DNA from: Gammaproteobacteria bacterium
Lineage (GTDB): Bacteria > Pseudomonadota > Gammaproteobacteria > Pseudomonadales > Pseudohongiellaceae
DNA: 64,000 bases
Direction: 5' to 3'
Assembly: GCA_012960305.1 (NCBI GenBank)
Contig: DUBM01000020.1
Coordinates: forward strand, 310,001 to 374,000
Position numbers and translations under genes: made by a program
The notes under the pieces: generated by a model
The model's input: the letters and a program-made list of their open reading frames with translations, nothing else
The model's database searches: none
What the model was told of the DNA's origin: nothing
In this document: piece after piece, positions 17,370-25,920 of the stretch
Layout: every line of letters starts with the position of its first letter
Numbering within the stretch: the first letter of the stretch is position 1

Positions 17370-18389
17370 ATGATGCCACTTACCACCTTGGGAAAATCAA
17401 CCATACGAAATACTTTGTTGATTTTTTCTGTGTTAATTCCCTTGCTTTGTATATACCTGTTCCTCAGTTTTCGAACTCTATATATCCCAATTGAAGTGCT
17501 AAATACGGACACCATGTTCGAAATTAGTGCCGGTAGTTCGTTGGCTAAAGTTAGTAACGATCTGACTAATGCTGGCTTGATAGAAGACTCAGTATTTTTC
17601 ATACTACTCGCGAAATGGAGAAATGCGGAAAACTCTATTCAGGCTGGGGAATACTCCTTAGACGGAAACATAACTCCAGCCCAACTATTAAGAAAATTTG
17701 TCGCAGGAGAAACATTACAATATCGCTTAACACTTGTGGAGGGCTGGACCTTTGACCAAGCTCTCAACGAAATTTGGCTAAGTGAAAAAGTAAATATTGA
17801 ATTAACTGGTTTATCTAAGAGTGAAATATCAGTAAGTCTTAATCTCGAGACAGAAAATCCAGAAGGAATGTTTTTTCCAGACACCTACTTTTACACGGCA
17901 GGTACTAGTGATAGAGAAATATTGCTCAGGGCAAAAGAAAATTTAGAAAACATCCTTGCAGATGCTTGGGGTAATCGGCTAGGCGCGTTACCACTGGAGT
18001 CTTCGTATGAAGCACTTATCCTCGCCTCCATTATTGAAAAGGAATCTTCTGTCGAGTCAGAGCGAGGTCATATCTCCGGCGTATTTGTGCGGAGGCTAGA
18101 ACAAGGGATGAGGTTACAGTCGGACCCTACGGTGATCTATGGGTTAGGCCCTGATTTCGATGGCAGCATTAAGTCAAAGGACTTACGCAATGAAACAGCC
18201 TATAACACTTATCGAATAAAGGGATTACCTCCCACACCGATAGCATTAGCTGGTATAGAATCTATTGAGGCCAGTGTTAATCCTTTGCCTTCCAATTATT
18301 TGTACTTTGTGGCAACTGGAGATGGTGGTCACAAATTCTCTAGCTCTCTCGAAGAACATAATGCAGCAGTGAACGAATATCAACGATAA
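17370..18389 (+). CDS. mltG: Endolytic murein transglycosylase MltG (YceG)
   Basis: The 339-aa inner-membrane protein has an N-terminal anchor (about 15-36), a LysM-like region, and the YceG catalytic domain with the glutamate in ASIIEKESS near residue 218, followed by RRLEQGMRLQSDPTVIYG. It cuts nascent glycan strands and helps set their length. Two adjacent ATG codons open the frame; either could be used. tmk follows 27 bp later, as in E. coli. Confidence 0.94.
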   Translation: MMPLTTLGKSTIRNTLLIFSVLIPLLCIYLFLSFRTLYIPIEVLNTDTMFEISAGSSLAKVSNDLTNAGLIEDSVFFILLAKWRNAENSIQAGEYSLDGNITPAQLLRKFVAGETLQYRLTLVEGWTFDQALNEIWLSEKVNIELTGLSKSEISVSLNLETENPEGMFFPDTYFYTAGTSDREILLRAKENLENILADAWGNRLGALPLESSYEALILASIIEKESSVESERGHISGVFVRRLEQGMRLQSDPTVIYGLGPDFDGSIKSKDLRNETAYNTYRIKGLPPTPIALAGIESIEASVNPLPSNYLYFVATGDGGHKFSSSLEEHNAAVNEYQR

Positions 18390-18416
18390 GAAAACTATAC
18401 GAAAAGATGGCCTACT

Positions 18417-19058
18417 ATGACAAAAAATAAAGGATTGTTTATAACAGTAGAAGGAGTGGAAGGTGTTGGAAAAAGCACCAACATCGAAACTATTAAAAAC
18501 TTTCTAGCTGAGAAGGATGTTGAATGCGTATTAACAAGAGAGCCCGGCGGGACTTTAATTGCGGAAGAAATTAGAGAAATTTTATTGAAACCACGCGAAG
18601 AGAAGCTTACCGAACTGAGCGAGCTTTTATTGGTGTTTGCAGCTAGAGCTCAACACCTGGCAACTGTAATCAAGCCCGCTTTGGTTTCCGGTAAATGGGT
18701 GATTTGTGATCGTTTTACTGATGCCACTTATGCTTATCAAGGTGGAGGCAGAGGACTCAATAAATCCGTTATTACTGGGCTCGAAGACATGGTCCAAAAT
18801 GAACTTCGGCCAGACCTCACGGTTATTTTAGATCTTGATCCTGAAACAGGAATGAAGCGGGCGGCAAAAAGAGGCAGCCTCGATAGATTCGAGCAAGAGC
18901 ATCTGGAGTTCTTTAATAAAGTTAGAGCAGTTTATCTAGAAATTGCTCGGTCAGAGCCAAAGCGTTGTGTGATTGTGGATGCGTCATCACCGATTGAAAC
19001 TGTACAGGTAAGCCTTCGGGCTATAATTCAAAGTAAACTTGCAGAGTATTTTGATTAA
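18417..19058 (+). CDS. tmk: Thymidylate kinase
   Basis: The 213-aa kinase phosphorylates dTMP to dTDP. It has the P-loop GVEGVGKST (about 13-21), the TREPGG motif near 41, DRFTDATYAYQGGGRGL near 100, and a LID region KRGSLDRFE near 150. The start at ATG 18417 follows a weak AAAAGATGG site. holB starts 2 bp after its stop, a normal arrangement. Confidence 0.96.
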   Translation: MTKNKGLFITVEGVEGVGKSTNIETIKNFLAEKDVECVLTREPGGTLIAEEIREILLKPREEKLTELSELLLVFAARAQHLATVIKPALVSGKWVICDRFTDATYAYQGGGRGLNKSVITGLEDMVQNELRPDLTVILDLDPETGMKRAAKRGSLDRFEQEHLEFFNKVRAVYLEIARSEPKRCVIVDASSPIETVQVSLRAIIQSKLAEYFD

Positions 19059-19060
19059 CT

Positions 19061-20092
19061 ATGAATGGTTTAACAATTGATATGGAGCAACAGGCTCCTT
19101 TTTCTTGGCAGCTCGAACAATGGCAGCGACTGAACGCTCAAGTAAAAACAGATCAGCTAGCCCATGCATTTTTATTATCCGGTGAGACAGGAATTGGTAA
19201 GCGGCTATTTGCTTTTGAATTTGCCCGGTTATTATTGTGTCTAGAACCTTCGGGAAGTAGGCCTTGCGGGAAATGCCAAAACTGCAGCTTAGGCAAAAAT
19301 TGTCAACATCCTGATTTAGTAATAATAGAGCCTGAAGAGATAGGGAAATCCATAAAAATAGATCAAATAAGAGAGCTTGCGGATTTCGTAAATAAAACGA
19401 GCCACTCTGGCGGAAATAGAGTAGTCATTGTTAATGAAGCTCATGAGCTAAACGTTAATTCCGCTAATGCACTACTGAAGACCTTGGAAGAGCCGGGGAG
19501 TGATACATATATTCTGCTTATTAGTAATTTACCTGCCTCACTTCCAGCAACTATTCGCAGTCGCTGTCAAAGAATCCAGTTTCCAATGCCTACTATTAAT
19601 CAGGCTACTACGTGGTTACAGAGCCGACTAGGCTCAGCCGATATTGCTGCAGCACTTAGTAACTCTCACGGGAGACCGTTATTGGCTCTGCATGCAGCTG
19701 AACAGGGAGTAGTTGAAAATCGACAAATATTTCTTACTAGATTTGCTGAAGCTTTGGGCCAACCAGCAGGGCTTCAAGGGCTGGTTGCGCTGGCGGTAAA
19801 GATAGGTGAAAAAGAGGTGTTGGGGTATTTAGCCACGACATCGTCTATATTAATAAAATACCTCTTAACAAATTCCCGACCCCTAGAGGCAGATTCACTA
19901 ATTGAGGATTTAAAATTGCGTACCGGGATTAGCGGGCTTGCAACCGTTTCCCTAGTTCGCAGGCTTTTGGTTTTTAATGGGGAGATACAGAAAGCTAGGC
20001 GGCAATTGCAAGGAAGCACAAATCCTAATTCGCAACTGATTATGGAATCCTTGCTCTGGCAATGGAGTCGTTTGGTGCAGACAGCTGTATAG
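19061..20092 (+). CDS. holB: DNA polymerase III delta-prime subunit
   Basis: The 343-aa clamp-loader subunit has an AAA+ fold with GETGIGKRLFAFE near 43, a zinc-binding cysteine cluster CGKCQNCSLGKNC (about 68-80), and LNVNSANALLKTLEEP near 130. It works with delta, gamma/tau and the beta clamp at the replication fork. ATG 19061 is 2 bp after tmk; an internal ATG at 19082 would also give a plausible start. It converges on the gene at 20136 with a 43-bp gap. Confidence 0.94.
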   Translation: MNGLTIDMEQQAPFSWQLEQWQRLNAQVKTDQLAHAFLLSGETGIGKRLFAFEFARLLLCLEPSGSRPCGKCQNCSLGKNCQHPDLVIIEPEEIGKSIKIDQIRELADFVNKTSHSGGNRVVIVNEAHELNVNSANALLKTLEEPGSDTYILLISNLPASLPATIRSRCQRIQFPMPTINQATTWLQSRLGSADIAAALSNSHGRPLLALHAAEQGVVENRQIFLTRFAEALGQPAGLQGLVALAVKIGEKEVLGYLATTSSILIKYLLTNSRPLEADSLIEDLKLRTGISGLATVSLVRRLLVFNGEIQKARRQLQGSTNPNSQLIMESLLWQWSRLVQTAV

Positions 20093-20135
20093 CAAGGCGC
20101 GTGATTTCGGGGGAAATAGGATTTCCTACTGGGGG

Positions 20136-21269
20136 TTAAATTTCTAGGGAATCAGCTACTAGTGCCGCTATAGCGAGGCTAGACGTGAGGGCGGGAGACT
20201 CCATTCCGTATAGCTGCAGTAAGCCGTCCATGCCAAATTCTTCCCCTTTTTGAATGACAAAATCACCTGCGGGCATCCCGTCGGCCACAATTTTTGGTCG
20301 AATTCCAGAATATGCAGGTTGTAACTGGTTTGCTTGAATGGTTGGGAAATAGTCCGCGATGATCTCGGCGAATTCTCCAGCTTTGGTTGGGTCAATATTA
20401 TAGTTGATCTCATCGATGTACTTTGTGTCCGGACCGAACCGCAACTGACCCGCCATGTCGATAGTAGCGTGAATTCCTAGGCTCTTCGTATTAGCAGGGG
20501 GTATGGGGTAAATGAGCCGCTGAAATGGACACTTACCTGAGTACGAGAAATAGTCGCCTTTACAAAGATGTAGTGGTGGTATTGGGCCCTGTAAATAACC
20601 TTCAATACTATGAGCCACTGCCTGGGCGTCCAGGCCTGCAGCATTAATCAAGCGTCCACTATGAAACATGTATGATTCCGTGAGGTTACCGCTGGAAATA
20701 TCGGTAGCCACATCGAATCCCTTATCTTGCGGGATGATTTTCTTCACCTTGGTCCGCGGTGCATAAATCACCCCTGCTTGTTCTGCTAGAGCCAAAAGGC
20801 TCTCCATGTAGCCATGGCTATCGATTATGCCGGTTGACGGGGAGAGAAGAGCGCTCTGGGCACGAACAGCTGGCTCCATCTGCCTTAGTTCACTAGCATC
20901 AACCCAACGGAGGTCATGAAGACCATTCTCTTCAGCCTTGATTCTGATCGCTTGCAAGTCATTCTCTTCGTTACCCTGCGCTACGATGAGTTTTTCTATT
21001 CTCTTATGGCCTATATTAAAATTTTTGCAGTGCTGATACAGAAGCTCTTTTCCGCTAAGGCATAGCTGAGCCTTAAGTGTGCCGGTGGCATAGTAAATAC
21101 CGGCATGAATAACTTCGCTATTACGGCTACTAGTATGTTGACCGAAACTGGATTCTTGCTCCAAAATAACAATTTTGCTGCAGCCCTCTTTGCTGCGCTT
21201 GCTGAGCTCATAGGCGATACTGAGCCCAATGACGCCAGCGCCGACTATGCAGATCTCAAATTTATCCAA
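20136..21269 (-). CDS. lhgO: L-2-hydroxyglutarate oxidase/dehydrogenase-like FAD enzyme
   Basis: The 377-aa FAD protein of the DAO family opens with the dinucleotide motif IVGAGVIGLSIAYEL (about 7-21). NSEVIHAGIYY (near 50), GTLKAQLC, the TGIIDSHGY stretch (near 146), KGDYF (near 237) and LGIHATIDMAGQLRFGPD (near 265) match L2HGDH/LhgO proteins closely. Those oxidise L-2-hydroxyglutarate to 2-oxoglutarate and pass electrons to the membrane quinone pool. It is the second gene of a two-gene operon behind the AlkB-like gene, 25 bp apart. Activity on a related 2-hydroxyacid is possible. Confidence 0.82.
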   Translation of the reverse strand: MDKFEICIVGAGVIGLSIAYELSKRSKEGCSKIVILEQESSFGQHTSSRNSEVIHAGIYYATGTLKAQLCLSGKELLYQHCKNFNIGHKRIEKLIVAQGNEENDLQAIRIKAEENGLHDLRWVDASELRQMEPAVRAQSALLSPSTGIIDSHGYMESLLALAEQAGVIYAPRTKVKKIIPQDKGFDVATDISSGNLTESYMFHSGRLINAAGLDAQAVAHSIEGYLQGPIPPLHLCKGDYFSYSGKCPFQRLIYPIPPANTKSLGIHATIDMAGQLRFGPDTKYIDEINYNIDPTKAGEFAEIIADYFPTIQANQLQPAYSGIRPKIVADGMPAGDFVIQKGEEFGMDGLLQLYGMESPALTSSLAIAALVADSLEI

Positions 21270-21294
21270 AATAAAGACCTTTTTTTATACCACT

Positions 21295-21918
21295 CTACAC
21301 AATATTTCTAAATGTCAGGTTAACACGAGGCTCATTGAGACCTTTTACTTTGGGTAGTTGGTGTAAATAATTATTTTGTAGAGTATTACCCATTATCAAT
21401 ATACTCCCGGATTTGAGCAATATTTGGTATTTTTGCCGTTTTAAAGACTGTTTTGGCTTCAGTTCAAAGATTCTCTCAGCACCGATACTTACGGATACGA
21501 TGATGGGAGAACAACCTAACTCAATTTCATCATCAGCGTGCCAGGCCACGCTATCCTGGCCATTGCGGTAAAAATTTAACAGCGCAGAATTGAACGTCAG
21601 TCCCACAATTTCCTCGACTTTGCTTCTAATATCTAGCACTGGTGGCTGCCAGGGCTGCGGTTTAAGCCGCAGCCCTGAATAGCTATAGTCACTAGCTTTA
21701 TCACCCATCCAACATTGCAATCTCGGAACAGGGATCTCTTTACCAGCAATTCTGAGCCGATCTTGTTGCCAATCAATATTAGATATCAGAAGCTCAAGAT
21801 AACTCTTTGCTAATTGCTCAGTAAAAGCAAAGGGATACTCAGTGATTGTAGACTCACCAAGCTGGTGTTTCTGGCATTGCTGGGGGCTTTGTGTATTCTC
21901 AAAGAGGCTTGCTTGCAT
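21295..21918 (-). CDS. AlkB-like 2-oxoglutarate/Fe(II) dioxygenase
   Basis: The 207-aa protein has the AlkB fold markers: the iron ligands His127, Asp129 (AWHADDE) and His186 (NNYLHQLPK), and Arg198/Arg204 (PRVNLTFR), which bind 2-oxoglutarate. NFYRNGQDSVAWH is the typical ALKBH2/3-type stretch. Such enzymes remove methyl groups from N1-adenine and N3-cytosine in DNA or RNA, using 2-oxoglutarate and oxygen. It is the first gene of an operon with the L-2-hydroxyglutarate oxidase-like gene. It is divergent from gorA, sharing a 109-bp region. No Ada-like domain is attached. Confidence 0.88.
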   Translation of the reverse strand: MQASLFENTQSPQQCQKHQLGESTITEYPFAFTEQLAKSYLELLISNIDWQQDRLRIAGKEIPVPRLQCWMGDKASDYSYSGLRLKPQPWQPPVLDIRSKVEEIVGLTFNSALLNFYRNGQDSVAWHADDEIELGCSPIIVSVSIGAERIFELKPKQSLKRQKYQILLKSGSILIMGNTLQNNYLHQLPKVKGLNEPRVNLTFRNIV

Positions 21919-22027
21919 GGAGCATAACTTCCTGGTGCATAATGCGGCCCTGAATTCGGATCTATGGGCAATTCCATTTGTATATAATGGGCTTATCGGG
22001 ATTTATAGACTTTGAGGATACAGGATT

Positions 22028-23389
22028 TTGCAGGAATTTGATTACGATTTGTTCGTCTTAGGTGCCGGATCGGGTGGCGTTAGAGCGTGCCGGATAGCGG
22101 CAAGTTTAGGTGCAAAAGTAGGGGTTGCAGAAGAGCGTTATTTTGGCGGCACTTGCGTAAATGTTGGCTGTGTTCCAAAGAAGTTGTTCAGTTACGCTGC
22201 CCACTTTCGAGATGACTTTGAAGATAGTAAAGGTTTTGGCTGGAGCTATTCTGATATTGGCTTTGACTGGTCTACTTTAAAGACGAATAAAGACAAAGAA
22301 GTCAGTCGGTTAAATTCTATATATAAATTGATACTTGATGATAATAACGTTGACGTTTTTGAGGCTAGGGCAACTATAGAGGGCCCTCATGAAATTCGGG
22401 TTAAAGGCAAGCTGGTAACAGCAAAGTTTATTCTCATCGCTGTTGGTGGATGGCCCTGGACGCCAGAATTTCCTGGTAGCGACGTGGCAGTGAGCTCAAA
22501 TGAGTTATTCGAGTTAAAAAAATTGCCTAGGTCTTTAGTGGTTTTAGGAGGTGGCTATATAGCTGTAGAATTTGCGAGTATTTTTTCACGCTTGGGCTGC
22601 GAAACTACTCTTGTGTGCCGTGGGGACAAGCTACTACGAGGCTTTGATGAAGAAATACGCGATTTCATTACTGCAGCGATTGGTCATGGTGTTGTTTTAA
22701 AACTAAACACAGAAATTGTGGAAATAAACCCTAGAAACTCGGGTGTAAACGTCTTACTTAATGAGGGGTCGGAAATAGTTGCGGATTTGGTTCTCAGCGC
22801 TACAGGTAGACGTCCAATGACGTCAAATTTAGGCCTTGAAAAAGTTGCTGTAGAACTAAACAAGTCTGGCTCTATCCAAGTTGATGAGCATTACCGCACT
22901 GCTGAACCCTCAATTTATGCAGTTGGGGATGTAATTGACCGTATCGCACTGACTCCAGTTGCTCTTGCAGAAGGACAAACTGTGGCTAGGCACTTGTTTT
23001 CAAACCACCCAGAGGCTATGGGCTATCAAAACATCCCAACTGCCGTGTTTTGCCATCCAAATCTTGGCACTGTTGGTCTTAGCGAAGAACAGGCAATCCA
23101 AAAAGGCCTAGGTATCGAAGTGTACAGTTCCGCAGTTAAACAACTAAAGCATTCACTCACCGGGCGCAATGAAATGTGCATGATTAAACTCATAGTTGAG
23201 AAATCTAGTGATCGAGTCATCGGTTTGCACATGGTTGGGCCAGATGCTGGTGAATTGGTGCAGGGGTTCGCAGTTGCTATGAATTGTGGTGCTACTAAAT
23301 CCGACTTTGATAGAACCATTGGCATCCACCCAACGTTAGCTGAGGAATTTGTAACAATGAGATCGTTGAGGGCTAGGCCAGTCTTGTAG
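22028..23389 (+). CDS. gorA: Glutathione-disulfide reductase
   Basis: The 453-aa flavoprotein reduces oxidised glutathione with NADPH. It has the FAD motif GAGSGGVRA (12-20), the redox cysteines Cys43 and Cys48 in CVNVGC, the NADPH-domain GGGYIAVEFA near 176, and the C-terminal His-Glu pair in GIHPTLAEE. The start is TTG 22028 (MQEFDYDLFVLG), with GAGGATACAGG upstream. A TATAAT at 21983-21988 could be its -10 box but no good -35 is visible. A GST-like gene lies beyond it, on the other strand. Confidence 0.94.
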   Translation: MQEFDYDLFVLGAGSGGVRACRIAASLGAKVGVAEERYFGGTCVNVGCVPKKLFSYAAHFRDDFEDSKGFGWSYSDIGFDWSTLKTNKDKEVSRLNSIYKLILDDNNVDVFEARATIEGPHEIRVKGKLVTAKFILIAVGGWPWTPEFPGSDVAVSSNELFELKKLPRSLVVLGGGYIAVEFASIFSRLGCETTLVCRGDKLLRGFDEEIRDFITAAIGHGVVLKLNTEIVEINPRNSGVNVLLNEGSEIVADLVLSATGRRPMTSNLGLEKVAVELNKSGSIQVDEHYRTAEPSIYAVGDVIDRIALTPVALAEGQTVARHLFSNHPEAMGYQNIPTAVFCHPNLGTVGLSEEQAIQKGLGIEVYSSAVKQLKHSLTGRNEMCMIKLIVEKSSDRVIGLHMVGPDAGELVQGFAVAMNCGATKSDFDRTIGIHPTLAEEFVTMRSLRARPVL

Positions 23390-23462
23390 GTCATCAGGCT
23401 AGCCATGTTGTGGCGCGATCGGATCTTCTGCGTACTCAATAATTGGCTTTATTGGGCCCACA

Positions 23463-23518
23463 CTTCCTATTCTTCTATTTCCGGTAATAAAGATTACCGG
23501 AAATAGAAGAATAGGAAG
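23463..23518. repeat. Perfect 26-bp inverted repeat with a 4-nt loop
   Basis: Bases 23463-23488 are the exact reverse complement of 23493-23518, with loop AAAG (23489-23492). The stem is AT-rich and contains TTCCGGTAAT/ATTACCGGAA next to the loop. It lies between the convergent gorA and GST-like genes (73 bp after gorA, 63 bp after the GST stop). Neither side ends in a T-tract, so it is not a normal intrinsic terminator in either direction. A related copy is not obvious elsewhere in the window. Confidence 0.95.
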
Positions 23519-23581
23519 GCGTGACAAAGATCTCCGCAGGGATAAGATGGTAATTGGCTCTCTACTCTTCCTAGGCTTTAT

Positions 23582-24634
23582 TTAAGATAAATACTGAGAA
23601 ATATCGATTCCCTCGATCGATCTATCTAAAGCTAGTTGGTCCTGTGCAGGCAAATCGCCGTAGCAGCGTCTTATCCAAGAAAGACACTTGGCTTGGTAAG
23701 GAAAGGGATTTTGAGTCCAACTCCTGCCATTAATAACGGTTGTCATAGACTCTGCTCCTGTTGCCACAGCTTCAGCATTGGCGATTAAGTAAGGAAGATA
23801 GATCTCAACAATATGACCAAGCAGTGCCAGCAAGGTAGTTGGTATACTGGAATGTTGTGGCCAGTCACCAGGCAACAGCTCGTAACCGGACAGGTCCTCT
23901 AAAGACTCGGTCCACGCGTAGACCCGTGGTGCTTGATTGGTGATCAGGGCTTGTGGCGTGGGATCAAATAATGCCAAACAAGTTAGCTGGCCATAGATGG
24001 AGAAATCGGATGCTGAAGGCCTGCTACCAATAATAAATGCGTTTGATTCCAAGTGGTTATCCAGCAATTCTAAGAATTTGGTGAAAGACTCTTCTATGAC
24101 AGGCCCCGTAGCTTCATTTGAGCCTACATAGCTTAATCTGGATATTTGCAGTTCGGTAATAGTCTTGGATGCTTCATTAATCTCGGCCTCTGGCGCTGTA
24201 TTATTGTGCCACCGAGGTAGCATTTGCCCTGCCTTGCTTATGTCTGCCGGGTAACTCCAACGATAGTGAAACATCGCTTTGGTAAGCCATTCATCAGCAT
24301 AGTCTTCGATTAAGTAGTCGATAAAAGCGAGCAGAGGATTATCAGGAACTACGGACCGCCCTTCGAACCGGCTTTCGAGCTCTCGAATCAACGGCGTCGA
24401 ATCGCACACAGCTTGTTTGGCGCCCTGCTCATCTTTCAAATAAAAAATCGGTAGCAAGCGTACTTTAGGCGCGGGGCGCTCGCCATAACGATCCAAGTAG
24501 GCTGCCGAGTTATTCCTGGTAAATGGCAACAAGCGGTAAGGGATTCTGCGATATCTCAATATTCCTAACATTTTACGGGTATAGGGTGAGCCTGGCGCTC
24601 CCATTAATTCTATTGCTTCTTTATCTTGAGCCAT
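23582..24634 (-). CDS. Glutathione S-transferase family protein
   Basis: The 350-aa protein has an N-terminal thioredoxin-like GST domain (ELMGAPGSPYTRKMLGILRYR near 9-29, and the CDSTPLIRELE loop near 76-86 that would hold the glutathione backbone) and a helical C-terminal domain (about 110-240, with SRPSASDFSIYGQL near 203). The ~110-residue C-terminal extension is longer than in typical GSTs. The substrate is unknown. It is convergent with gorA, suggesting a shared thiol-detoxification theme, but nothing shows co-regulation. Confidence 0.82.
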   Translation of the reverse strand: MAQDKEAIELMGAPGSPYTRKMLGILRYRRIPYRLLPFTRNNSAAYLDRYGERPAPKVRLLPIFYLKDEQGAKQAVCDSTPLIRELESRFEGRSVVPDNPLLAFIDYLIEDYADEWLTKAMFHYRWSYPADISKAGQMLPRWHNNTAPEAEINEASKTITELQISRLSYVGSNEATGPVIEESFTKFLELLDNHLESNAFIIGSRPSASDFSIYGQLTCLALFDPTPQALITNQAPRVYAWTESLEDLSGYELLPGDWPQHSSIPTTLLALLGHIVEIYLPYLIANAEAVATGAESMTTVINGRSWTQNPFPYQAKCLSWIRRCYGDLPAQDQLALDRSIEGIDISQYLS

Positions 24635-25116
24635 GATTTATTGTCTTATCTATTTGTGAATTTTAATTCTAATTAATCTTAACTTTAGAGTCATAGAATA
24701 CTTTGATGCCGTTTGATCACGTTAGAAATATAAATCTCACGGCTATGGGCTATTCTAACCAGTTTCGCGAAGTCGATATGAATGCTCGGCTTTAAAATAA
24801 GCGGTGCGAGAGGTATGGGAATATGAAGATGCATTCTGCTGGCAGTAAATATTAATTAAACTGCCCGCCAATCACCATTCCAAAAAAAGAATCTCTCTAC
24901 TGTCCCTCTCACCGCCCTTCTCCACCCGTCGCAATCCATATTCAGCAAACCTGCCATCGCCAAATCCAAGCTAAATAGAAAAGAGCCGCATTAATATTGT
25001 GCATTGGCTATATATTTTAATGTGGTTTTAAAAAACAGATTATGATGTTTTGGATAGCGTGCTCATGAGGGATAATAAGGCATAATCTTTGTGACAGAAA
25101 CCAACGGGTAAGGGTA
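24635..25116. other. 482-bp divergent intergenic region between the GST-like gene and modE
   Basis: No gene is supported. Both flanking genes read outward, so promoters for both should lie here. A GCTATATATTTTAATG stretch near 25008-25023 contains a TATATTT-like -10 and looks like half of a ModE site, but it lacks the second half. I see no hairpin or RNA motif. Confidence 0.4.
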
Positions 25117-25911
25117 TTGACTAACTTAAAAGGTGAAATCTGGCTATCAGATGGGAATTCTAAGCATTTGGCGCTCGAACAATTTGGCCTGCTAGCTGCA
25201 ATTCAGGAATCTGGTTCCATTTCTGCTGCGGCCAAAGCTGTGGGCATAAGCTACAAAACTGCCTGGGCTAGAATTGAGAGGTTGAATAATTTATCTCAAT
25301 TACCTCTGGTCGCTCGCTCAACGGGTGGCAGTAAAGGGGGTGGTACTAGTCTGACGTCGTATGGGGTTGAAATGTTGGCTGGATTCTCGTTACTCAAAGA
25401 GCAGCATGAAGACTTTCTTAAAAGCATAGGTAATCAGTTAAAAAGTATTGATGATATTAGCGGCTTTGTGAAACACACAAAGCTACAAGCCAATGCTAGA
25501 AACCAATTTGTCGGCACCGTGAGCACGGTTGAGTGTGGAGCGGTAAATGCTGAATTACTAATAAACCTTAGCGCGACACTCTCACTAGTCGCTCAAGTTA
25601 ACCAAAAATCGCAGGATGAGATGCAATTCATCGCCGGCTCTTCGGTTCTAGCACTGATCAAGGCGTCTTCAATAACACTTGCGGCAGGCACTACAGAGGG
25701 GCTAAAAATTAGCGCAAGAAATCAATTCCCTGGCATCGTCGCTAGGATTGACGAAGGGCCTTTAAACTCAGACATATCTATGGATCTAGGCGACAGTAAA
25801 ACTCTCAGCGCGATAATAACCAGCCAGAGTGTTTCTGCGCTTGGTCTGAAAGAGGGCTCCTCGGTGACTGCTTTCTTTAAGGCTTCGAGTGTCATTCTTG
25901 TGCAAGCCTAG
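25117..25911 (+). CDS. modE: Molybdate-responsive transcriptional regulator ModE
   Basis: The 264-aa protein has an N-terminal winged helix of LysR-like type (FGLLAAIQESGSISAAAKAVG, about 22-42) with the GGSKGGGTSLTSYG turn that is typical of ModE, and two C-terminal Mop/TOBE domains beginning ARNQFVGTV (near 127) and ARNQFPGIV (near 200), which bind molybdate. Molybdate-bound ModE represses modABC in E. coli. The start is TTG 25117, with AAGGG upstream. It ends 9 bp from the end of modC on the opposite strand, and a perfect ModE operator lies before modA. Confidence 0.94.
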   Translation: MTNLKGEIWLSDGNSKHLALEQFGLLAAIQESGSISAAAKAVGISYKTAWARIERLNNLSQLPLVARSTGGSKGGGTSLTSYGVEMLAGFSLLKEQHEDFLKSIGNQLKSIDDISGFVKHTKLQANARNQFVGTVSTVECGAVNAELLINLSATLSLVAQVNQKSQDEMQFIAGSSVLALIKASSITLAAGTTEGLKISARNQFPGIVARIDEGPLNSDISMDLGDSKTLSAIITSQSVSALGLKEGSSVTAFFKASSVILVQA

Positions 25912-25920
25912 CGGACTTTT

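Noticed and set aside
20093-20135. GGAAAT-AGG-ATTTCC palindrome between holB and lhgO.
   Set aside because: Six-base arms and no T-tract; too weak to call as a terminator or operator.
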